Assembly (NCBI GenBank): GCA_021779375.1
Contig: JAJYAT010000003.1
Coordinates: forward strand, 1 to 64,000
Source: a bacterium
GTDB lineage: Bacteria > Patescibacteriota > Gracilibacteria > JAHISY01
Length of the DNA: 64,000 nucleotides
Direction: 5' to 3'
The notes under the pieces: generated by a model
Seen by the model: only the letters and a program-made list of their open reading frames with translations
Told to the model about the DNA's origin: nothing
The model's database searches: none
Translations under genes and position numbers: made by a program
Shown: positions 7,375 through 15,195 of the stretch, in pieces
Numbering within the stretch: the first letter of the stretch is position 1
How the letters are laid out: every line of letters begins with the position of its first letter

Positions 7375-7398
7375 TTACGAGGCTTGAAAATTCGAAAA
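7375..7398 (+). repeat. Dispersed 24-base repeat, copy 1
   Basis: TTACGAGGCTTGAAAATTCG plus four A residues in the gap after the membrane-protein gene. It matches 62559-62582 with one difference. The rest of the 7317-7523 gap shows no gene I would support. Confidence 0.6.
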
Positions 7399-7510
7399 GT
7401 TTCTAATTTAAAAACCGAAAGCTATTTCTGATTCGGGCTAATCAATAGTAGTTCGTTTCGAACAGTCCGGACATTTAATTTTCGCGGCTGCGGTTTTATC
7501 TCCAATCAAG

Positions 7511-7516
7511 TAGAAT
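7511..7516 (+). promoter_or_regulatory. -10 box predicting a leaderless comM mRNA
   Basis: TAGAAT ends exactly 7 bases before the comM ATG at 7524. Confidence 0.55.
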
Positions 7517-7523
7517 TTCCGCA

Positions 7524-9050
7524 ATGCCCGCCAAAATTTTTTCGGCGACGACGGTTGGATTGAATTGCGAGATTATTGAAGTGGAGGTTGATTTACTTTC
7601 AGGCCTTTCGAAATTTCTCGTCGTCGGACTCGGCGACACGGCTGTCCAGGAGTCGCGCGAGCGTGTCCGTTCAGCCGTCAAAAACTCCGGCTTCTTTTTT
7701 CACACGCAGCGCATCACCGTTAATCTCGCGCCGGCGGATTTGCCGAAGTCTGGTCCGAGCTTCGACTTTCCACTGGCGGCGGGGATTCTGCTGGCGAGTC
7801 GTCAGATTCACATTCCGGAAATCGAAACCACAATCCTGATTGGCGAGCTCGCACTCGATGGCGCGACGCGCGGCGTGGCGGGGATTCTCCCGATTGTCGC
7901 GGAGGCGAAGAAAAAAGGCTTCCGTAATTTTTTCGTGCCAGCAGAGAATGCGCGCGAGGCGGCAATTATTGATGGCGTCAAAATTTTCCCAGTGACAAAC
8001 TTACTCGAATTTGCGCGACACGCTTCGGGTACCCAAAAAATTCAGCCGCTGCCGAAATTAGATATCTCCGAATTAATCGTCGAAGAAAACGATAGCATTG
8101 ATCTCGCGCATGTTCGCGGACAAGAACACGCGAAACGCGCGCTCACCGTCGCGGCTGCCGGCAGTCACAATCTGCTTTTTTCCGGTCCGCCTGGGAGCGG
8201 CAAGACGATGCTCGCGCGAGCCTTTCGTACGATTCTGCCCAAAATGTCGGTTGCTGAAATTCTCGAAGTCTCCAAGATTTATTCGGTCGCCGGTTTGATT
8301 CCCGCCAAAAGTCCGCTGATCGCGAAACGACCATTTCGCGCGGTGCACCACACAGCGAGCGGTGTTTCAATCGTCGGTGGCGGGCGCAAAGTCGGACCGG
8401 GCGAAATTTCACTCGCGCACAAAGGCGTACTTTTTCTCGACGAGATTGCGGAATTTCCAACTCAAGTGCTCGAAGTTTTGCGGCAGCCGCTCGAAGACGG
8501 CGTGATTGCAATTTCGCGGGCCGCGGGGACCGTGAATTTTCCAGCGCGCTTCACGCTAATCGCGGCGATGAATCCCTGCCCCTGCGGTTTCGCGACCGAT
8601 ACCGAGCGAACTTGTAAATGTTCGCCGCGCGAGATTGAGCGTTACCAAAAAAAATTATCCGGACCACTGCTTGATCGCATCGATCTGCATGTCGATGTGC
8701 CGCGCGTCAAATTCGAAAAACTCGACGCGCCAATTTCCGCCGAGTCTAGCGAATCGGTTCGGCGCAAAGTTCAGGCGGCGCGCGACATCCAACTCGACCG
8801 CTTCGCGAAATTAAAAATTCACGCGAACTCCGAGATGTCGAGCGAACAGACCAAGAAGTTCTGCGCGCTTGATGAGCCGACCAAAAAATTGCTCGAACAG
8901 GCTGTGACGCATTTTCAGTTGTCGGCGCGTGCGTATTATCGGATTCTCAAATTAGCACGCACGATTGCCGATCTCGAGAATTCGGAAAAGATTAAAACCA
9001 ATTTCGTCGCTGAGGCTCTGCAGTATCGTCCGAAAAATAGCGAATTCTGA
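7524..9050 (+). CDS. comM: ComM/YifB-type AAA+ ATPase (Mg-chelatase-like)
   Basis: Protein of 508 residues, full length for the YifB/ComM family. The N-terminal Lon-protease-like (ChlI) domain spans about 1-170 and opens MPAKIFSATTVGLNCEIIEV. The AAA+ core follows with Walker A SGPPGSGKT (about 219-227) and Walker B GVLFLDEIAEF (about 301-311), then AMNPCPCGF and the C-terminal ChlI lid (SARAYYRILKLARTIADL). ComM is a hexameric helicase that drives branch migration during natural transformation in some bacteria. Together with the nearby pilin it suggests DNA uptake and recombination, which is inference. The gene has its own -10 box. It is convergent with the operon that ends at 9103. Confidence 0.93.
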   Translation: MPAKIFSATTVGLNCEIIEVEVDLLSGLSKFLVVGLGDTAVQESRERVRSAVKNSGFFFHTQRITVNLAPADLPKSGPSFDFPLAAGILLASRQIHIPEIETTILIGELALDGATRGVAGILPIVAEAKKKGFRNFFVPAENAREAAIIDGVKIFPVTNLLEFARHASGTQKIQPLPKLDISELIVEENDSIDLAHVRGQEHAKRALTVAAAGSHNLLFSGPPGSGKTMLARAFRTILPKMSVAEILEVSKIYSVAGLIPAKSPLIAKRPFRAVHHTASGVSIVGGGRKVGPGEISLAHKGVLFLDEIAEFPTQVLEVLRQPLEDGVIAISRAAGTVNFPARFTLIAAMNPCPCGFATDTERTCKCSPREIERYQKKLSGPLLDRIDLHVDVPRVKFEKLDAPISAESSESVRRKVQAARDIQLDRFAKLKIHANSEMSSEQTKKFCALDEPTKKLLEQAVTHFQLSARAYYRILKLARTIADLENSEKIKTNFVAEALQYRPKNSEF

Positions 9051-9102
9051 AATTAGGCTTTGATTAATTTCGCTAGGCTTAAGTCATGCCGTTGTTGCAG
9101 CG

Positions 9103-9870
9103 TTAAACTTTCGGTTCGAATTCTCGCAATTTCTCCTTCACGGCTTCGTTGTACGGCGACAATTCTAAAATACGCTCACAGGTTTTGACGGCGGCTTTGA
9201 AATTGCCCGCTAATTCGTAAGCTTCGGCGAGCGCGAAAAGATATTCCAGATTGCGGTGGTCGCGCTTCACGGCATTTTTGAAAGCTTGTTCGGCTGCGGG
9301 AAAATCCTTCAGCTTCAAATAAATTTGGCCGAGTGAAAGCCAGCGCTCAGCCTTGGTTGCGTCGATGCGAATCGCATTTTCGTAAGCTTCGCGTGCGAGG
9401 GGATATTTTTTTTGGCGGTAAAACGCGAGACCGAGATTGCCGAAATGGCGCGCGTCTTTCGGTTCAAGCTCAATCAGTTTTTGAAAAATCAGTTCAGCTT
9501 TTTTCCACTCTTCACGGTGCAGGTAAGTCAGGCCCAGGAAAAGATTGGCTTTCGGATTGTGTTCGTCGAGCGCGATGATTTGAATCAAGGTTTTCTCCGC
9601 TTCGCGCCATTCGGCGCGTGCGAAATGCGTCTCAGCTTTACGCAAGAGCACGGCGATTTGACCGAGACTCTCTTGGATTTTGTGCGATTTTTCTTCAAGC
9701 GAAAGGCGCGTGCGTAGCAAATTTTCCGAGCGAGACTCAGTGTTGAGCTTCTGCTGTTCGCGCTCAAATTTGCGCTGCATTTGCTTCGCGGAGACATTCA
9801 TTTTTTTGCGACGCAAGAGTACGCCGGCTATTCCGCTGCCACTGACGAGAATGAGATAGGGTTGAATCAT
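9103..9870 (-). CDS. Tetratricopeptide-repeat protein with N-terminal membrane anchor
   Basis: Protein of 255 residues. The first 17 residues are hydrophobic (IQPYLILVSGSGIAGVLL), then RRKK, consistent with an N-in signal anchor. A coiled coil (about 25-75) leads into about five TPR units (about 78-245) with the usual W/LG/Y/A/F and P spacing, for example ANLFLGLTYLHREEWKKA. TPRs bind partner proteins. It is the last gene of the grpE-holB-ricT-TPR operon and its ATG overlaps the ricT stop (ATGA at 9867-9870). The partner is unknown. Inference: a membrane-linked scaffold. Confidence 0.85.
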   Translation of the reverse strand: MIQPYLILVSGSGIAGVLLRRKKMNVSAKQMQRKFEREQQKLNTESRSENLLRTRLSLEEKSHKIQESLGQIAVLLRKAETHFARAEWREAEKTLIQIIALDEHNPKANLFLGLTYLHREEWKKAELIFQKLIELEPKDARHFGNLGLAFYRQKKYPLAREAYENAIRIDATKAERWLSLGQIYLKLKDFPAAEQAFKNAVKRDHRNLEYLFALAEAYELAGNFKAAVKTCERILELSPYNEAVKEKLREFEPKV

Positions 9871-10682
9871 TTGCTAGATTTTACAATTTTCACGTCCGCG
9901 GCGGGGAAAATTTGCGCACCGCCCTTTTCGAGATAAACCTTGACGCTTTGATTTAGGATATCGAGCGAGATGACTTTGCCTTCGCCTTTTTCTGTCAGGA
10001 CGCGAGCGCCCCAGTGCGGCATTTTTTTGCGCAGCTCGGTGTATTCTTCGAGCTCATAATTCAGACAGCAGAGCAGCTTACCGCAGGGTCCGGAAAGTTT
10101 GTCCGAGCCTTTCATCGCGAGCTCCTGCGTTTTGACCATTTCCATTGTGATGCTGGAGAAACGCGAGATTACTCCGCTCGAGCAGCACAGAGCCCGTCCG
10201 CAAATTCCGAATCCACCGCAGGCTTTGGCGCGATCGCGCTGACCGAGCTGACTCAGATGAATTCTTTTTTGCAGCATACCGGCGAGCCGCGGTACGACTT
10301 CTTTGAAATCGATGCGTTCATTGGCAGTGAAAAATAAATTCACTTCGCCGCCTTCGAAATTGACGCGCGCTTCGACGATTTGCATCGGTACATTAATTTC
10401 CGCGATTTTAGCGCGAGTTTTTTCGAGCGCGTCCGCGGCAATCTGTGCGTTCGCTTCGATTTTCTCCAAATCTTTCGCGGTTGCTTGGCGCAAAATTTTG
10501 CCGTCGAGCAAGATTTCGTCCGCCGCTAATTTCTGGCGATCGACAAAAATAATTTCACCGAAATTTTGCCCGTGCTCCTTTTGCTCGAAGATAATTTTGT
10601 CGCCGACTTTCAAATCGAATTCGTTATCAGCACTCGAAACGAAAATTGTGTCGTCGTAAAAACTTTTGAGACCGAGATTCAT
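9867..10682 (-). CDS. ricT: PSP1-domain protein, RicT (YaaT) family
   Basis: Protein of 271 residues. The PSP1 core has the family cysteines in two groups: CGGFGICGRALCC (about 155-167) and GPCGKLLCCLNYE (about 196-208). In Bacillus the RicT/RicA/RicF complex carries [4Fe-4S] clusters and steers RNase Y-dependent mRNA processing. No ricA or ricF is visible here. The order holB-ricT is also found in Firmicutes, which supports the name. The gene starts at 10680-10682, overlapping the holB stop by one base (TGATG), and overlaps the TPR gene downstream by four bases. The cysteine set is intact, so cluster binding is plausible. Confidence 0.88.
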   Translation of the reverse strand: MNLGLKSFYDDTIFVSSADNEFDLKVGDKIIFEQKEHGQNFGEIIFVDRQKLAADEILLDGKILRQATAKDLEKIEANAQIAADALEKTRAKIAEINVPMQIVEARVNFEGGEVNLFFTANERIDFKEVVPRLAGMLQKRIHLSQLGQRDRAKACGGFGICGRALCCSSGVISRFSSITMEMVKTQELAMKGSDKLSGPCGKLLCCLNYELEEYTELRKKMPHWGARVLTEKGEGKVISLDILNQSVKVYLEKGGAQIFPAADVKIVKSSK

Positions 10683-11698
10683 CAGATTTGAAGTAAAAGA
10701 TTTTCGACCGCCAAACGCGAGTTCACATTGTGTCCGATCAGTTCGCGGGTTGAGTCGAGTTCGCGGATTAATTCTACAAGTTTTTTAGTCGAATAGCGCG
10801 AATTGACGACGGGATTTTTCGCGCGAGTGAGCAGGAAGCCGCGCAAAAAATACGCGAAGGCTTCCAAAAATTTCTGCGTCTCAGCGTTGTTCGAGCTCAC
10901 TCTTTCAGCGAACGCCAATTTTTCGCTGACGCTGGGTTTTTCTACTAGATTTTTCAGCTGCTCGAAATATTCCTTGAATTCTCGGAAGACGGTTGGATCC
11001 GCCGCTAATTTTTCGGCGCGAATCGGTTTGCCCATCGCGAAATTCACGACGCGACTGCGTTCGGCTTCGCTCAGACCGGGGAATTTTGTGCGAATCTGAG
11101 CGTCAATCGTAGTCGGGCTCACATTCCCAAAATTCAAAACACGGCAGCGTGAAACGATGGTCGGGAGCAACAGCGGCAGATTATTCGTCGTCAAAATAAA
11201 AACGGTGCGCGGCGGCGGCTCCTCCAAAGTTTTCAGAAAAAAATTCGTTGCTTCGCGATTCATCCGTTCGATTTCATGAATCACAAAAACATTCCAGCTG
11301 GCAGTCGCGTGATTCACGCGGCTCAAAATTTCTCTCAAGTCGTCGATGCGAATCGTATTCGTTTTGGCTTTCGGATTTTTCATCCGCTGTGTTTGATTAA
11401 AATTCGATTTGCGTGCGAGCAAGTCGAGATCTTCATTCGCGCCCTCGATCCACAAATCGCCGACGAGCGTGAGATTTGGATGGACATTTGCGCGGATCAA
11501 TTTACAATCGGAGCATTCGCCGCAGGCGTGATTTTCACAAATTAAAAGTTGCGCGAAAAATTTAGCAGCGGTGAATTTCCCGACTTCGGCTGGTCCGGCA
11601 AAAAGATAGGCGTGTGAAATTTTTCCGCTCGCGAGATCGTTTTCTAGCTCGGCGAGCCGATTTTCATTGCCCGTCGTCGGCCAGGAGAATTGCAGCAT
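10682..11698 (-). CDS. holB: DNA polymerase III delta-prime subunit
   Basis: Clamp-loader subunit of the replicative polymerase, 338 residues. The AAA+ domain has a degenerate P-loop, AGPAEVGKFTAA (about 34-45), followed by the zinc module CENHACGECSDC (about 54-65). VFVIHEIERMNREATNFFLKTLEEPPP is the Walker B/SRC-proximal region (about residues 140-166). TIVSRCRVLNF contains the SRC motif used to trigger ATP hydrolysis in neighbouring subunits. The degenerate P-loop is usual for delta-prime. It lies 9 bases downstream of grpE and is coupled to ricT by a TGATG overlap. It could also be annotated as a generic clamp-loader subunit, but the zinc module and ricT linkage favour delta-prime. Confidence 0.9.
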   Translation of the reverse strand: MLQFSWPTTGNENRLAELENDLASGKISHAYLFAGPAEVGKFTAAKFFAQLLICENHACGECSDCKLIRANVHPNLTLVGDLWIEGANEDLDLLARKSNFNQTQRMKNPKAKTNTIRIDDLREILSRVNHATASWNVFVIHEIERMNREATNFFLKTLEEPPPRTVFILTTNNLPLLLPTIVSRCRVLNFGNVSPTTIDAQIRTKFPGLSEAERSRVVNFAMGKPIRAEKLAADPTVFREFKEYFEQLKNLVEKPSVSEKLAFAERVSSNNAETQKFLEAFAYFLRGFLLTRAKNPVVNSRYSTKKLVELIRELDSTRELIGHNVNSRLAVENLLLQI

Positions 11699-11707
11699 TC
11701 CAAAAAA

Positions 11708-12190
11708 TTATTTGCCAACGCGGACTTTGGCGGCGCGCAAAATTTTGCCATTCAGCTCAAATCCATCTTCGACCAAATCCAAAATTTTCCCCGACTCGCC
11801 TGTGCCAGTTGCGATGACTTCGTGACGGTGTGCGTCAAATTCGTCGCCGACTTTCGCTTCGACTTTGCGCAGACCGAGACTCGCGAGTGTCGCCTCGAAT
11901 TGTTTTTCGATGGCAGCGATGCCATTCGCCCATTCATTCGCTTTCAAATTTTCAGGCAGGTGCGCGCTAGCGCGTTTGAAATTTTCAAACACGGGCAGTA
12001 GCGCGACGAGGCAGCTTTCATTCGCAAATTTCGCGCGCTCGATTTTGTCACGCTCAACCTGCTTACGAAAATTCTCGAGGTCAGCGTAGGCGCGCAAATA
12101 TTTTTCCTCGAAATCATTTCGAACTTGAGGCTCGTCGGTCGGGGGAGTTGCGCCATCGTCGGCGGGCGGATTTTGATTTTCGTCTTTCAC
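11708..12190 (-). CDS. grpE: GrpE nucleotide-exchange factor
   Basis: Cochaperone that releases ADP from DnaK, 160 residues. The acidic disordered N-terminus (about 1-25) is followed by the long dimerising helix (FEEKYLRAYADLENFRKQVERDK) and a C-terminal beta domain with the GrpE signature around DEFDAHRHEVIATG and ILRAAKVRVGK. The start is a GTG at 12188-12190, preceded by TTTAACCC and a T-run, the same context as the ATG at 134. The nearest in-frame ATG would remove the core helix. It is the first gene of a four-gene operon with no dnaK or dnaJ nearby, which is unusual for grpE. Confidence 0.93.
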   Translation of the reverse strand: MKDENQNPPADDGATPPTDEPQVRNDFEEKYLRAYADLENFRKQVERDKIERAKFANESCLVALLPVFENFKRASAHLPENLKANEWANGIAAIEKQFEATLASLGLRKVEAKVGDEFDAHRHEVIATGTGESGKILDLVEDGFELNGKILRAAKVRVGK

Positions 12191-12224
12191 GAAAAAATGG
12201 GTTAAATTACCAGGCGATTTTAGC

Positions 12225-12230
12225 TAAAAT
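12225..12230 (+). promoter_or_regulatory. -10 box predicting a leaderless cupin mRNA
   Basis: TAAAAT ends 6 bases before the ATG at 12237. A TTAAAT hexamer 17 bases upstream may serve as a weak -35. The promoter is divergent from grpE, whose GTG lies only 46 bases away. Confidence 0.55.
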
Positions 12231-12236
12231 TTCACC

Positions 12237-12632
12237 ATGAAGCCAAAAATTAAACCGAAGCCCTGGGGGCGGGAAATCTGGTTTGCTGCGACAGCGCATT
12301 ATGCCGGCAAGATTCTCGAAGTCAAAAAAGGCGCGCGACTTTCGCTACAATTTCACGAGCAGAAAGAAGAGACGCAGTTCCTTTTTTCCGGCAAAGTCCG
12401 CCTCACTTTCGGACTGAATCCGAAAAAATTGCGCACCAAGATTTTGAATCCCGGTGACGTCTTCCATATTCCGCCCAAGACGATTCATCGCATCGAAGGT
12501 GTTGCGCCACTTTCCAAAATTTTCGAAGTCTCGACGCCGCAGCTCGACGATGTCGTCAAACTAGCCGACGATTACGGTCGTTCGGGTGCAGGCAACGACG
12601 AAAAACTTGATCGTAAATTGGCACGGAAATAA
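12237..12632 (+). CDS. Cupin, mannose-6-phosphate isomerase type II family
   Basis: Protein of 131 residues forming a single cupin. It contains KPWGREIWFA at the start, the metal-ligand region LQFHEQKEETQFLFSG (about 37-52), the second motif HIPPKTIHRIEG and the family tail EVSTPQLDDVVKLADDYGR (about 100-118). This corresponds to the isomerase half of bifunctional ManC-type enzymes, here standing alone. It would interconvert fructose-6-P and mannose-6-P or a related sugar for surface glycans. The nucleotidyltransferase half is not beside it, though an RmlA-like gene lies at 2.9 kb. The substrate is inferred from family only. Confidence 0.82.
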   Translation: MKPKIKPKPWGREIWFAATAHYAGKILEVKKGARLSLQFHEQKEETQFLFSGKVRLTFGLNPKKLRTKILNPGDVFHIPPKTIHRIEGVAPLSKIFEVSTPQLDDVVKLADDYGRSGAGNDEKLDRKLARK

Positions 12633-12791
12633 TCCGTTGAGTCGTTGAGTTATTGGTTTGGGGTTATTTGGTTCGGCGGGTCATTGGTTATCTACCAGAA
12701 TCTCGTAAATTTCCAAATTCTAAAAAACCAAAACTGATAAAAGAAATACAATTTCAAACAAAAAATCGGCTTTGAGATTCGCGTTGCTGTG
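12633..12791. repeat. GTCATTGG/GTTGAGTC word repeats and AT-rich spacer
   Basis: Directly after the cupin stop are degenerate words (GTTGAGTCGTTGAGTTATTGG, written here as 21 bases split: GTTGAGTC-GTTGAGTTATTGG) and GGTTCGGCGGGTCATTGG. Related tracts follow amt (28670) and the subtilase (36103). The remaining bases are AT-rich with no gene. Confidence 0.6.
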
Positions 12792-13172
12792 CTATTTTCC
12801 TCTACTCATCAATTCGGCGACTTTCTCGACCGTCTCGAAAGGCGTGTGCTCGGACTTCTTCAAATACATGTCAGCGCCCATATCGAGCGCTTTTTTGGCA
12901 TCTTGTTCTTGTTCGAGATTCGAGCTGATGACGACCTTGGTCGGGAGTGAAGTGTTGTTTTTGAGTGCGCTCAAAACTTCGTAGCCGTTCATTTGCGGCA
13001 TCATGATGTCGAGCAAAATCACATCCGGACGCCACTGCGCGGCGCGTGTGATGCCGTCCATGCCATTCGGGCTGATTTCGGCTTCGTAACCTTTTGCATC
13101 GAAGGCTGTCTTGAACATCTCGCTCAAATCAGCATTGTCTTCAATGATTAAAACCTTAATTTTGCTGTCCAT
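12792..13172 (-). CDS. Receiver-only response regulator
   Basis: Protein of 126 residues consisting of a single REC domain. The acidic pocket is E11-D12, the phospho-acceptor is D55 in VILLDIMMP, and the conserved lysine lies in MYLKKSE near residue 107. There is no output domain, so it must act through protein contacts like CheY/Spo0F or feed a phosphorelay. Its start overlaps the end of the upstream histidine kinase gene by 17 bases, making kinase and receiver co-translated partners. It is preceded by TTAATCCCCCGACAAA, a member of the TTAA-pyrimidine start context. Confidence 0.93.
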   Translation of the reverse strand: MDSKIKVLIIEDNADLSEMFKTAFDAKGYEAEISPNGMDGITRAAQWRPDVILLDIMMPQMNGYEVLSALKNNTSLPTKVVISSNLEQEQDAKKALDMGADMYLKKSEHTPFETVEKVAELMSRGK

Positions 13173-15195
13173 TTTGTCGGGGGATTAAAAGTTTAAATGT
13201 AGAACCGCGCTTAAGTGCGCTTTTTACAGTGATTTCTCCGCTTAAATTCTCTACGAGTTTTTTAACGATTGCAAGCCCGAGACCACTGCTCTCATCACCC
13301 TTTTCGAGGATATTAACTGATTGTGAAAATTTATCCCAAATTTGGTCGATTTTCTCCGGGGCGATGCCGATGCCTGTGTCCGTGATTTCAACTTCCAAAA
13401 ACTCGCCGCGATCGTGTGCGCTTAGTTTGACACTGCCCGTGTCCGTAAATTTGTGGGCGTTGCCGAGCAGACGTTCGATCACCTCGGTCAATTTTTCCGC
13501 GTCGGTGTCGAGTTTAGTTTCCGCGTCAGGTGCGAAATCGAATTCGAAAGTTAGACCTTTCTGCTCGCAGGTTTTTTGCCATTTCTCCGCCAATTTTGTC
13601 AGCAGGTCACGCGCATTAATTGGTGCAAATTTAAATTTGATTTGACCGCTTTCGATTTTCGTAATTTCCAGAATGTCGGTCAGGATTCGAAGTAACCAGT
13701 CGGTGTTTCTAGCGATGCGCTGCGTGAAGTCTTTTTGTTGTGCGCTCAGTTCGCCGAAGTTCGGCGCGATCAACATCTCGGCGTAGCCGCGGATTGCGGT
13801 GGCGGGAGTACGCAATTCGTGCGAAACATTGGCGATGAAAGCATCTTTGGCATCGTCGAGTGTTTTTAATTTTTCATAATCATCCTGTAGCTTCTTGGCC
13901 TGTTGTCGCAATTTTTCAGTGTATAAAATCGCGACGAGTGAGAGTGCGATGTAATGCACGCCGCCTTCAAGGAATTTCAATTCCTCTGCGATGTAGATAT
14001 CGTCGTCGGCGTGGCGAATCACGAAAAACCCGATTAACTCATTCGTATTCTGGAAAAGCGGGAAGCAAACGTCTCCCAAACCTTGCAGCTCTGCGAGATA
14101 TGAGCAAATGACGTGCTTGTTGTGGGCTAGATATTCTTCTTCACTGGTTACGAGGTAGTGCGTTGTTTTTGCGAAATATTTTTCAAGCTCAGGGTATTGC
14201 GATTTGCCACCTTCTAAATCCAGGACGACTACACGTGCCTCTTTGACGCCAATTCGTTCGGAAAAATTTTGGCGAATATTTCTTTCGAGATCTTGAACCG
14301 AGCCGTAAAAAATGTTTTGATTTTTGAAATCTTCAACGACGCGCTGAAAGTTATTCAGGCTCAGCGTCGTGAACCAATTTTGTTTTTCAAAAAGCTTAAT
14401 CGCAAGGGTGTAAATCAAAATTGCCGAAATAACCGTGGCGATGTGGGTGGTGGTCGCGCTGTGACCTATGTCAAAAATGGTCGTGCCGATTGAAATGGTT
14501 AGCGTGGCGATTAGCGTGATTAGGAGCGCAATCGCACGTTTCAAAATTTTCGGTGCGATGATTTTCAGCTTCAAAAATTTCCACTGAACAAAAAAATAGA
14601 AAACAACAAAGAGGTGCAGACCGATCAAGACATGCGGCGAGAACGCGATATTTTCAGTGAGCGAATCTGTGGGATTCCAAAAGTAGGCTAGGCCGCTGGC
14701 TGCAATTACGAGTGCAGCTATGAACTCAAGCAAAGCGAACTTAAGCTGGTATTTTTTCGCGCCTGTGAAGAGGCTCGTCAATTTCGCTAGTAGAAAAATT
14801 GGGAGCGCGAGTGTTGTCAAAAATCCTGCAAACCAAATTTCGTTGATAGCGGGAATTGGGGAAAAGCCAAGCTCGTTAGTCGCAAGGAGTGACAATAAAA
14901 TTAAATTTGCCACGTAAGTTACTACTAAAATTATTTTGTGGCTGCGCCCGCCAATCAAATTAAGCGTGAAGTGCAAGTTGGTTGCGGCAAACAGTGTAGC
15001 AGCGCTGAGCGCCGCGAGCTCAACTAATTCTCTTGTGAGTGGTAAGAATTGTGTTCCCGTCCAAAGTGCTAATGCGAATGCCGCGAAGGTAAACGTGCGG
15101 TTGACGCGATTGAACGGAAATTTCCAAATCGAAAAACTTCCAAGCGCGGCGGCGAGTGCTCCATTGGCAACGTTAAGAATTTCAAATGCGTGCAT
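13156..15195 (-). CDS. Membrane histidine kinase with 7TM sensor
   Basis: Protein of 679 residues. The N-terminal seven or so membrane helices span about 5-270 and resemble the histidine-kinase 7TM sensor type. A GAF-like domain follows (about 285-430, ending in VHYIALSLVAILYTEKL), then a coiled coil. The HisKA motif is NVSHELRTP with the phospho-histidine near residue 457, and the HATPase_c domain has NAHKFTD (N box), DTGIGIAPEKID (G1) and SSGLGLAIVKKL (G2). It autophosphorylates and should pass phosphate to the receiver encoded just after it. It directly abuts the upstream paralogous kinase gene (stop 15196-15198). The stimulus is unknown. Confidence 0.92.
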   Translation of the reverse strand: MHAFEILNVANGALAAALGSFSIWKFPFNRVNRTFTFAAFALALWTGTQFLPLTRELVELAALSAATLFAATNLHFTLNLIGGRSHKIILVVTYVANLILLSLLATNELGFSPIPAINEIWFAGFLTTLALPIFLLAKLTSLFTGAKKYQLKFALLEFIAALVIAASGLAYFWNPTDSLTENIAFSPHVLIGLHLFVVFYFFVQWKFLKLKIIAPKILKRAIALLITLIATLTISIGTTIFDIGHSATTTHIATVISAILIYTLAIKLFEKQNWFTTLSLNNFQRVVEDFKNQNIFYGSVQDLERNIRQNFSERIGVKEARVVVLDLEGGKSQYPELEKYFAKTTHYLVTSEEEYLAHNKHVICSYLAELQGLGDVCFPLFQNTNELIGFFVIRHADDDIYIAEELKFLEGGVHYIALSLVAILYTEKLRQQAKKLQDDYEKLKTLDDAKDAFIANVSHELRTPATAIRGYAEMLIAPNFGELSAQQKDFTQRIARNTDWLLRILTDILEITKIESGQIKFKFAPINARDLLTKLAEKWQKTCEQKGLTFEFDFAPDAETKLDTDAEKLTEVIERLLGNAHKFTDTGSVKLSAHDRGEFLEVEITDTGIGIAPEKIDQIWDKFSQSVNILEKGDESSGLGLAIVKKLVENLSGEITVKSALKRGSTFKLLIPRQNGQQN

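Noticed and set aside
7438-7524. Minus-strand 28-residue frame with CPDC before comM
   Set aside because: The CPDC motif is suggestive, but the only start is a TTG that overlaps the comM start, and nothing else supports it.
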